From an uncultured Actinomycetospora sp. (GTDB taxonomy: Bacteria > Actinomycetota > Actinomycetes > Mycobacteriales > Pseudonocardiaceae): a stretch of DNA of 5,170 nucleotides. The notes below the pieces were generated by a model. That model was given only the letters and a program-made list of their open reading frames with translations. It did no database searches and had not been told where the DNA came from. Below are positions 1 through 5,170 of this stretch, one piece after another. Every line of letters begins with the position of its first letter. Within the stretch, counting starts at the first letter, position 1. A program made the position numbers and the translations under genes. The stretch spans positions 1 to 5,170 of the forward strand of contig CADCTH010000457.1 in NCBI GenBank assembly GCA_902805495.1, written 5' to 3'.

Positions 1-2421
1 ACCGCCCTCGGTCGTGGTGCTCGGTGGGCCCTCGGCCGCCGGCGCGTCGCCGGCCGACGCCTCGGCCGCCGCGGGACGCCCGCGACCACCCCGTCCCCGA
101 CCGCCCCGACCGCCGCCGGGACGCGCCGTCGGCGCGGGCGTGGTCTCCGCCGACTCCTCCTCGTCGACGCGCAGCGTCAGCGAGATGCGCTTGCGCTCGA
201 CGTCCACGTCGAGCACCCGGACGCGCACGACGTCGCCGGGTCCGACCACCGCACGGGGGTCGGACACGAAGTCCTTGGACATCGCCGAGATGTGCACGAG
301 CCCGTCCTGGTGGACGCCGACGTCGACGAACGCCCCGAAGGCGGCGACGTTGGTGACCTGGCCCTCGAGGACCATGCCGGGCGTCAGGTCGGTGATCTGC
401 TCGACGCCCTCGGCGAACTCGGCGGTGGTGAACTCGGGGCGCGGGTCGCGGCCGGGCTTGTCGAGCTCGCGGATGATGTCGAGCACCGTCGGGCGGCCGA
501 AGCGCTCGTCGGTGAACGCGTCCGGGTCGAGGCCCTGGAGCAGCGCGGAGTTGCCGACGAGCCCGTCGACGTCGGTGCCGGTGGCCTCGACGATGCGGTG
601 CACGACGGGGTACGACTCGGGGTGCACCGCCGAGCGGTCGAGCGGGTCGGCCGCGGCGGGGATGCGCAGGAAGCCCGCGCTCTGCTCGAAGGCCTTGGCG
701 CCCAGGCGCGGCACGTCGCGCAGGGCGGTGCGCGACGGGAACGGGCCGTGCTCGTCGCGGTAGCCGACGATCGTGGTGGCCAGGCCCGCGCTGATGCCCG
801 AGACCCGGCGCAGCAGCGGCGCCGAGGCGGTGTTCACGTCGACGCCGACGGCGTTCACGCAGTCCTCGACCACCGCGTCGAGCGAGCGGGACAGGGCGAT
901 GCCGGTGATGTCGTGCTGGTACTGGCCGACGCCGATCGACTTGGGGTCGATCTTGACGAGCTCGGCCAGCGGGTCCTGCAGCCGCCGTGCGATGGACACC
1001 GCGCCGCGCAGGGACACGTCGAGGTCGGGCAGCTCGGCGGACGCCTGCTCCGACGCGGAGTACACCGAGGCGCCGGCCTCGGACACGACCGCCGGGACGA
1101 GCCCCAGCTCGGGCTCGCGGGCGACGAGGTCGCGGACCAGGGCGTGGGTCTCGCGCGAGGCGGTGCCGTTGCCGATGGCGACCAGCTCGACGCCGTGCTC
1201 GCGCGCCAGCTCGCCGATGCGGCTGCGCGAGGCCTCCCACTGCCGGCGGGGCACGTGCGGGTAGATCGTGTCGGTGGCGAGGACCTTGCCGGTGCCGTCG
1301 ACCACGGCCACCTTCACACCGGTGCGCAGGCCCGGGTCGAGGCCCATGGTGGGACGGGCGCCGGCCGGCGCGGCGAGCAGGAGGTCGCGCAGGTTGCCCG
1401 CGAAGACGAGGACCGCGCCCTCCTCGGCGACCTCGCGCAGCCGCACCCGCAGGTCGACCACCAGGCGCGACAGGATGCGCGTGCGCCACGCCCAGCGCAC
1501 GGCCTCGCCGAGCCAGCGATCGGCGGGGCGCCCGCGGTCGGCGACGCCCACCGCGGCGGCGATGCGCGAGAGGTAGACCTCGCCGATCGCGGACTCGTCG
1601 TCGTCGGCGGCCAGCGGGTCGAGCGTGAGGGCCAGGACCTCCTCGGCCTCCCCGCGCAGGACGGCGAGGATGCGGTGCGAGGGCAGGCGCGTGAACTTCT
1701 CGTCGAAGGCGCCGTAGTCGGAGAACTTCGCGGCGGCGGTGTCGGCAGCACCGTCCGAGCCGCCCCGGCCCTCGCGGTAGACGGCGGTGAGGCGCCCGCG
1801 GCGCCACATCTGCTCGCGCAGCGCGCCGACGAGGTCGGCGTCCTCGGCCCAGCGCTCGACGAGGATCGCGCGGGCGCCGTCGAGGGCGGCGTCGCGGTCG
1901 GGCACGCCGTGGTCCGGGTCGACGTAGGCGCCCGCGGCGGTGCGCGGGATGTGGGTGGGGTCGGAGAGCAGGGCGTCGGCCAGCGGCTCGAGGCCCGCCT
2001 CGCGGGCGATGGCGGCCTTGGTGCGCCGCTTGGGCTTGAAGGGCAGGTAGACGTCCTCGAGGCGGCTCTTGGTCTCCGCCCCGAGGATGCGTGCCGCGAG
2101 CTCGCCGTCGAGCTTGCCCTGGGCGCGCACCGACTCGAGCACCGCCGTCCGGCGCTCCTCGAGCTCGCGCAGGTAGGTCAGGCGCTCCTCGAGCGTGCGC
2201 AGCTGGGCGTCGTCGAGACCGCCCGTGGCCTCCTTGCGGTAGCGCGCGACGAACGGGACGGTGGCGCCGCCGTCGAGCAGCTCCACCGCCGCGGCCACCC
2301 GGCCCTCGCCGACCGCGAGCTCGTCGGCGATGCGGCGCGTGACCGGCGGGAGCACCGGGGCCTCCCCCACCGCGCCATCGGGGGTGGGCTCACCAGTGGC
2401 GGTCACCGTCGCATCGCTCAC
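1..2421 (-). CDS. tex: Tex-family RNA-binding transcription accessory protein (C-terminal end off window)
   Basis: Tex is a cytoplasmic nucleic-acid-binding protein related to the core of eukaryotic Spt6 and linked to transcription. The frame is open for 807 codons to the window edge. Visible parts in order: the N-terminal helical Tex region with VPFVARYRKEATG at residues 55-67 and a DVYLPFKPKRR motif near 124-134; a YqgF/RNase H-like domain beginning with GLDPGLRTG at 360-368 and running to about 460; the Tex signature SIGVGQYQHD at 495-504; helix-hairpin-helix segments at about 533-560 (VSGISAGLA from 540) and 567-587; and an S1 domain at about 682-751. A tail follows: acidic, then RG-rich (769-782), then Ala/Pro/Thr-rich. 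Family members are about 770-830 aa, so the stop is probably just past the edge. The start is GTG at 2421. An in-frame GTG at 2439 (six residues longer) has GGTGA seven bases upstream and is a real alternative. The gene lies 64 bases after the amidohydrolase stop, same strand. The family call is very secure; the exact start is not. Confidence 0.96.
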   Translation of the reverse strand, partial: MSDATVTATGEPTPDGAVGEAPVLPPVTRRIADELAVGEGRVAAAVELLDGGATVPFVARYRKEATGGLDDAQLRTLEERLTYLRELEERRTAVLESVRAQGKLDGELAARILGAETKSRLEDVYLPFKPKRRTKAAIAREAGLEPLADALLSDPTHIPRTAAGAYVDPDHGVPDRDAALDGARAILVERWAEDADLVGALREQMWRRGRLTAVYREGRGGSDGAADTAAAKFSDYGAFDEKFTRLPSHRILAVLRGEAEEVLALTLDPLAADDDESAIGEVYLSRIAAAVGVADRGRPADRWLGEAVRWAWRTRILSRLVVDLRVRLREVAEEGAVLVFAGNLRDLLLAAPAGARPTMGLDPGLRTGVKVAVVDGTGKVLATDTIYPHVPRRQWEASRSRIGELAREHGVELVAIGNGTASRETHALVRDLVAREPELGLVPAVVSEAGASVYSASEQASAELPDLDVSLRGAVSIARRLQDPLAELVKIDPKSIGVGQYQHDITGIALSRSLDAVVEDCVNAVGVDVNTASAPLLRRVSGISAGLATTIVGYRDEHGPFPSRTALRDVPRLGAKAFEQSAGFLRIPAAADPLDRSAVHPESYPVVHRIVEATGTDVDGLVGNSALLQGLDPDAFTDERFGRPTVLDIIRELDKPGRDPRPEFTTAEFAEGVEQITDLTPGMVLEGQVTNVAAFGAFVDVGVHQDGLVHISAMSKDFVSDPRAVVGPGDVVRVRVLDVDVERKRISLTLRVDEEESAETTPAPTARPGGGRGGRGRGGRGRPAAAEASAGDAPAAEGPPSTTTEGG

Positions 2422-2450
2422 GGCGCCATGGTGCCCCACGGGCTCTTCAC

Positions 2451-2472
2451 CGCGCCAAGCAGATGCGGCGCG
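2451..2472 (-). other. Small hairpin in the spacer between the amidohydrolase and tex
   Basis: The 64-base spacer 2422-2485 has CGCGCC (2451-2456) complementary to GGCGCG (2467-2472). An inner GC/GC pair around an AGAT loop extends the stem, leaving a two-base bulge. In the direction of transcription no T-run follows, so it is not a standard intrinsic terminator. A second near-palindrome, 2422-2435, centred on CCATGG, touches the tex start codon. In such GC-rich DNA both could be chance. If the hairpin matters, it might partly attenuate read-through from the amidohydrolase into tex or protect an mRNA end; this is inference. Confidence 0.3.
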
Positions 2473-2485
2473 AGGGGTGACGCTG

Positions 2486-3706
2486 CTAGCCCGCCAGCGC
2501 TGCCAGGGCCGCGTGCACGAGCGTCCGCACGCCGACCGGCAGGGCCCGTTCGTCGAGGTCGAACGTGGGCTGGTGGATGTCGGACATCTCGCCGATCCCC
2601 GACCACACCCCGAGCCGGCCCATCGCGCCCGGCACGTGCTCGAGGTACCAGCCGAAGTCCTCGCCGCCGCTGGACTGCTCGGTGCCGACGGCCGCGCCCG
2701 GTCCCGCGGCCCGCTCGGCGGCGCGGGCCAGCAGGTCGGCCGACACCGCGTCGTTGACCACCGGCGGGACGCCCCGACGGTGCTCGAGCACGTAGCCGAC
2801 GCCGGTGGGCGCGAGCAGCGCGGTGACGAGCGAGCGCACCAGCGGCTCGAGCTCGTTCCACGTCGCGTGCTGGGCGGTGCGCAGCGTGCCGCCGAGGACG
2901 CCCTGCTGGGGCACCGCGTTGGCGGCGCCGCCGGCCTGCACCGTGCCCCACACCAGCACCGTCCCCGAGCGCGGGTCGACGCGGCGGGAGAGCAGGTCGG
3001 GCAGCCCGGTGATGACCGTGCCGAGCGCGTGCACGAGGTCGGCGGTGAGGTGGGGGCGCGAGGTGTGCCCGCCCGGGGAGGTCAGGCGCAGCTCGAGCAT
3101 GTCGCAGGCCGAGGTGATGGCCCCGGTGCGCGTGCCGACCCGGCCGACCTCGAGGCGCGGGTCGCAGTGCAGCGCGAAGATGCGGTCGACCCCGTCGAGG
3201 CCGTCGGCGGCGATGACGTCGAGGGCACCGCCGGGCTGGACCTCCTCGGCGGGCTGGAACACCAGCCGCACCCGGCCGGGCAGCGACGGCGCCGACGCGA
3301 GCGCGAGGCCCGCGCCGAGCAGCATCGCGGTGTGCGCGTCGTGGCCGCACATGTGCGCGACGCCGGGCACCTGGGAGCTGTACGACGCATCGGTCTGCTC
3401 GGTGAGGGGCAGGGCGTCCATGTCCGCCCGCAGGGCGACGGTGCGGGGCCCCTCGCCGATGTCGCAGACGAGGCCGGTGCCCGGAAGGAGCCGGGGACGC
3501 AGGCCGGCGGCGGCGAGCGTCTCGGCGCACAGCCGCGTCGTCCCGTGCTCGTGGCGGGCCAGCTCGGGCCGCGCGTGGATCGCCCGGCGCCAGGCGACCA
3601 CGTCGCCGGTGTGCTCGGCGAGCCAGTGGTCGATCCACTCCGGGCCGTTGCCCGCGCCGAGGTCGGCCACCAGGGCCGGCGCGGGGCGAGGCTCCGCCAG
3701 AGTCAT
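2486..3706 (-). CDS. M20 family (M20D-like) metal-dependent amidohydrolase
   Basis: A complete 406-aa predicted cytoplasmic hydrolase of the N-acyl amino acid/hippurate/IAA-amino acid amidohydrolase group, which cleaves an amide bond with a two-metal centre. Family motifs: the HARPEL segment at 44-49, LRADMDALPL at 92-101, HMCGHDAH at 118-125, QPAEE at 151-155, and GGEDFGWYLE at 348-357. Predicted metal ligands are Cys120, His122, Glu155, His180 and His378, with Glu154 as the catalytic base, so the active site looks intact. The dimerisation domain has SPGGHTSRPH at 210-219, whose His214 matches the conserved histidine that usually reaches the partner's active site. There is no signal peptide or membrane segment. 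The ATG at 3706 is chosen because GGGAGG sits eight bases upstream; the frame is open to 3883, but those extra codons lack such a site. The stop is TAG. tex follows after 64 bases on the same strand. Substrate cannot be told from sequence: hippurate-like, N-acetyl amino acids and other small amides are all possible. Confidence 0.95.
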   Translation of the reverse strand: MTLAEPRPAPALVADLGAGNGPEWIDHWLAEHTGDVVAWRRAIHARPELARHEHGTTRLCAETLAAAGLRPRLLPGTGLVCDIGEGPRTVALRADMDALPLTEQTDASYSSQVPGVAHMCGHDAHTAMLLGAGLALASAPSLPGRVRLVFQPAEEVQPGGALDVIAADGLDGVDRIFALHCDPRLEVGRVGTRTGAITSACDMLELRLTSPGGHTSRPHLTADLVHALGTVITGLPDLLSRRVDPRSGTVLVWGTVQAGGAANAVPQQGVLGGTLRTAQHATWNELEPLVRSLVTALLAPTGVGYVLEHRRGVPPVVNDAVSADLLARAAERAAGPGAAVGTEQSSGGEDFGWYLEHVPGAMGRLGVWSGIGEMSDIHQPTFDLDERALPVGVRTLVHAALAALAG

Positions 3707-3714
3707 CGAACACA

Positions 3715-3720
3715 CCTCCC
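3715..3720 (-). promoter_or_regulatory. Shine-Dalgarno site of the M20 amidohydrolase
   Basis: GGGAGG on the minus strand (CCTCCC on plus), continuing as GGGAGGTG, lies eight bases before the ATG at 3706. This is a near-ideal match to the 16S rRNA 3' end and decides the start against the longer in-frame extension up to 3883. It is the only strong ribosome binding site in the window. Confidence 0.85.
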
Positions 3721-3788
3721 GTGCCGAACCCGTCCCGAGCCCGGCTGTCCGGCCCAGCATGCCTGCGCCGGTCGGCGGTTGCGGCCGA

Positions 3789-3818
3789 TCGCGGGCCCCT
3801 CGCGCCGAGGGGTCGCGA
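3789..3818. repeat. 30-base imperfect dyad (GC-rich hairpin)
   Basis: The core is CCCCTCG (3796-3802), loop CGC, CGAGGGG (3806-3812), a perfect seven-base stem. Outside it TCGCG (3789-3793) pairs with CGCGA (3814-3818), with an asymmetric GG versus T interruption. Twelve complementary pairs over 30 bases is more than expected from composition alone. No T-run follows on either strand and both flanking genes point away, which argues against a terminator. An operator, or a structured 5' leader of the amidohydrolase mRNA, are options; both are inference. Confidence 0.5.
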
Positions 3819-3850
3819 GGACGCTGTGTGCGGCGCACCGGTGGGATGAC

Positions 3851-3869
3851 CCGCCCGACGAGCGGGCGG
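3851..3869. repeat. Perfect 7-base inverted repeat with 5-base loop
   Basis: CCGCCCG (3851-3857) and CGGGCGG (3863-3869) are exact reverse complements separated by ACGAG. The 8-base palindrome CACCGGTG (3836-3843) lies just to its left, and CGGTG/CACCG (3871-3875 and 3881-3885) just to its right, so this part is dense in dyad symmetry. No T-run follows. It could be a regulator site or a chance product of GC-only sequence. Confidence 0.4.
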
Positions 3870-3939
3870 TCGGTGCAGGTCACCGGCGTGCGGCACCGCT
3901 ACTCGGCAGTCGCCCCCCGTCCGTCGCACGGCTTCTGTG

Positions 3940-3953
3940 CCGGGGTACCCCGG
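3940..3953. promoter_or_regulatory. Perfect 14-base palindrome upstream of the kinase: candidate operator
   Basis: CCGGGGTACCCCGG reads the same on both strands with no mismatch or spacer. It ends 40 bases before the GTG start of the kinase, where a dimeric repressor or activator could act on that promoter. It contains TA at its centre in a region otherwise almost all G and C. I do not recognise it as the site of a named regulator. A loop-free palindrome makes a poor RNA hairpin, so DNA binding is more likely than RNA structure if it is functional. Confidence 0.4.
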
Positions 3954-3993
3954 GGGCGGTCCGTCCAACGGTCGACGTTGCCATGATGGTCGG

Positions 3994-5170
3994 GTGAGCC
4001 CCGCAGCCGCCGACGCCCCCGGCCCGCGCCGGATCGTCGGGCGCTACCGCCTCGAGCACGAGCTCGGCCGTGGCGCGATGGGCACGGTGTGGGCCGCCTA
4101 CGACGAGGTGCTGCACCGCTCGGTGGCGGTCAAGGAGGTGCGGCTGTCGTCGGTGCCGGTGAACGAGCGCGGCATCGTGCGGGAGCGCACGCTGCGCGAG
4201 GCCCGGTCGACGGCGATGCTCAGCCACCCCAACGTCGTCACGCTCTACGACGTCGTCGAGGTCAACTCCGAGCCCTACGTCGTCATGGAGCTGCTGCCCT
4301 CGCGCAGCCTCGCCAGCTACATCGGCGACCGGGGGACGCTCACCCAGCCCGAGGCCGCCGAGATCGGGTCGGCGGTCGCGTCGGCGCTGGCCACCGCCCA
4401 CCGCGCCGGCATCACCCACCGCGACGTCAAGCCCGGCAACGTCCTCATCGGCGAGAACGGGCAGATCAAGCTCACCGACTTCGGCATCGCGCGCAACGCC
4501 GCCGAGCAGTCGATGACCCAGACCGGCACGGTGCTCGGGTCGCCGCCCTACATCGCGCCCGAGGTCGCCATGGGCCGCGCGGTGGGCCCGGCGGCGGACC
4601 TGTGGGGGCTCGGCGCGACGCTCTTCGCCTGCCTCGAGGGCCGCCCGCCCTACGACGCGGGTGACCCCGTGGGCACGGTCACCGAGGTGGTGCACGGCGA
4701 GGTGCCGGTGCCGTCCGGCCGGGGCCCGGTGATAGACGTCATCCGGGGCCTGATGGTCAAGGACCCGGCGCTGCGGCTGGCGCTCGAGGCCGTGCGCCGG
4801 CGGCTGCGCCCGCTGCTCTCCGACCCCGAAGGGCCGGTGCTCTCCGTCTCGGCCGGTCCGCGCACCGCGGCGTTCCGCCTCCCGGCGCCCAGCGAGGGCT
4901 CCGACCAGGCGGGGCTCCTGCCGGTCTCGTCGTCGCGGGGGCCCGCGGGGACGCTGGTGGACGGCGCGCCCGCCGCCTCGCCCGAGGAGCCGCCGGCCAC
5001 TGAGGCCTCGCCCCGGCCGCGCCCGTCCCCCACGCGCAGGGCCGGCACCGACGCGCCGAGCACCGAGACGCCGAGCACCGCGGCGCCGAGCAGCGAGACG
5101 CCGAGCAGCGCGACGCCGGCCGCGCCCGACGCGCCCGACGCGACCGACGAGCCGCCGACGCCGGACGAGG
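3994..5170 (+). CDS. PknB-like Ser/Thr protein kinase with Ala/Pro-rich tail (3' end off window)
   Basis: A Hanks-type kinase that would phosphorylate Ser/Thr on protein substrates; 392 codons are visible with no stop. The catalytic domain spans about residues 18-275. Key parts: glycine loop GRGAMG (25-30), ATP lysine K47 in VAVKE, helix-C glutamate E69, catalytic HRDVKPGN (142-149), DFG (162-164), an activation loop with Thr175, Thr177 and Thr179 as likely autophosphorylation sites, APE (188-190), D202 in DLWGLG, and R261 in KDPALR. All catalytic residues are present, so it should be active. From about 276 the sequence is low-complexity Ala/Pro/Ser/Thr-rich, with a tandem duplication at 354-373. 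Related receptor kinases often have a membrane helix after such a linker; none appears before the edge, so membrane anchoring is undecided. GTG at 3994 starts four codons before the domain-proximal GTG-free run leading to Y18; no Shine-Dalgarno is visible, and the ATGs at 3983 and 3986 are out of frame. The substrate is unknown. Confidence 0.95.
   Translation, partial: MSPAAADAPGPRRIVGRYRLEHELGRGAMGTVWAAYDEVLHRSVAVKEVRLSSVPVNERGIVRERTLREARSTAMLSHPNVVTLYDVVEVNSEPYVVMELLPSRSLASYIGDRGTLTQPEAAEIGSAVASALATAHRAGITHRDVKPGNVLIGENGQIKLTDFGIARNAAEQSMTQTGTVLGSPPYIAPEVAMGRAVGPAADLWGLGATLFACLEGRPPYDAGDPVGTVTEVVHGEVPVPSGRGPVIDVIRGLMVKDPALRLALEAVRRRLRPLLSDPEGPVLSVSAGPRTAAFRLPAPSEGSDQAGLLPVSSSRGPAGTLVDGAPAASPEEPPATEASPRPRPSPTRRAGTDAPSTETPSTAAPSSETPSSATPAAPDAPDATDEPPTPDE
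5053..5112 (+). repeat. 30-base tandem duplication inside the kinase tail
   Basis: Bases 5053-5082 and 5083-5112 are two adjacent 30-base units differing only at two positions, both C to G. They encode APSTETPSTA and APSSETPSSA (residues 354-363 and 364-373). Each unit is itself roughly two 15-base halves. Both changes turn ACC (Thr) into AGC (Ser) at equivalent places. The length is a multiple of three, so copy-number change would keep the frame. The likely role is a flexible linker of variable length. Confidence 0.8.

Larger units (their letters stand above)
3707..3993. promoter_or_regulatory. Divergent intergenic region between the amidohydrolase and the kinase
   Basis: These 287 bases separate two genes transcribed away from each other, so promoters for both must lie here or overlap the gene starts. 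I could not find a convincing -35/-10 pair on either strand. The best hint for the kinase is CATGAT at 3982-3987, one mismatch from TANNNT. Open frames cross the region on both strands, but they lack family motifs and look like products of low stop-codon frequency at high GC. The region holds three inverted repeats, listed separately, and no RNA gene that I can recognise. Confidence 0.7.

Noticed and set aside
292..2757. 821-codon open frame on the plus strand
   Set aside because: It lies opposite tex, has no recognisable domain, is dominated by Arg/Gly/Ala/Val/Asp, and runs past the tex start into the amidohydrolase gene. The minus-strand frame has the full Tex domain series, so this is a high-GC coding shadow.
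3789..3818. Intrinsic terminator
   Set aside because: The stem is strong, but no T-run follows on either strand and the flanking genes diverge, so no gene ends here.
3707..3883. 59-residue N-terminal extension of the M20 amidohydrolase
   Set aside because: The frame is open, but the extension is Arg/Pro-rich, resembles no M20 N-terminus, and the GGGAGG site marks the ATG at 3706.
2418..3968. 516-codon minus-strand open frame ending in an ATGGCGCCGTGA overlap with the tex start
   Set aside because: It runs through the amidohydrolase in another frame and its translation is Arg/Ala/Pro low-complexity sequence without motifs. The stop overlap with the tex GTG is a coincidence of frame, not translational coupling.
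2261..3997. 578-codon plus-strand open frame overlapping the kinase start
   Set aside because: It covers the antisense of the amidohydrolase and the whole intergenic region, with no family motif. The M20 frame on the opposite strand has all catalytic residues and a strong ribosome binding site.
3880..4695. 271-codon minus-strand open frame across the kinase
   Set aside because: It is antisense to the conserved kinase catalytic domain, with composition typical of a shadow frame (Gly/Arg/Asp/His-rich) and no motif.
1..5170. CRISPR array, transposon, phage genes, tRNA/rRNA or a defence or biosynthetic island
   Set aside because: There are no spaced direct repeats, transposase or integrase motifs, terminal inverted repeats or recognisable RNA gene. 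Composition looks uniform across the three housekeeping-like genes.

Overview
The window is very GC-rich, with codon third positions almost all G or C and GTG used as a start codon twice. It carries a Tex-family protein, an actinobacterial-type M20 amidohydrolase and a PknB-like Ser/Thr kinase with an alanine/proline-rich tail. Together these point to a high-GC actinobacterium. The kinase C-lobe and the HTSRPH loop of the amidohydrolase suggest the Pseudonocardiaceae or a nearby group, but that placement is inference from general resemblance only.

Layout. (1) Positions 1-2421, minus strand: nearly complete tex gene (807 codons visible; only the extreme C-terminus runs off the left edge). Long open frames on the opposite strand here are coding shadows. 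(2) Positions 2422-2485: a 64-base spacer with a small hairpin and no clear terminator. (3) Positions 2486-3706, minus strand: a complete M20 amidohydrolase (406 aa) with a strong Shine-Dalgarno sequence and all expected metal ligands. (4) Positions 3707-3993: a 287-base divergent intergenic region holding three clear inverted repeats, one of them a perfect 14-base palindrome 40 bases before the kinase start. (5) Positions 3994-5170, plus strand: a Ser/Thr protein kinase with an intact catalytic domain and a low-complexity tail containing a 30-base tandem duplication; it runs off the right edge.

How the genes relate. The amidohydrolase and tex point the same way with a short gap and may be co-transcribed. 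The kinase is divergent and shares their upstream region. Nothing in the sequence ties the three into one pathway: Tex is a general nucleic-acid-binding/transcription-associated factor, the amidohydrolase probably deacylates small N-acyl amino acids or related amides, and the kinase is a signalling protein. I see no mobile element, CRISPR array, RNA gene or defence system. I do not think the window holds a new system; the items most worth a second look are the palindromes between the divergent genes, the RG-rich tail of Tex and the duplicated kinase tail.
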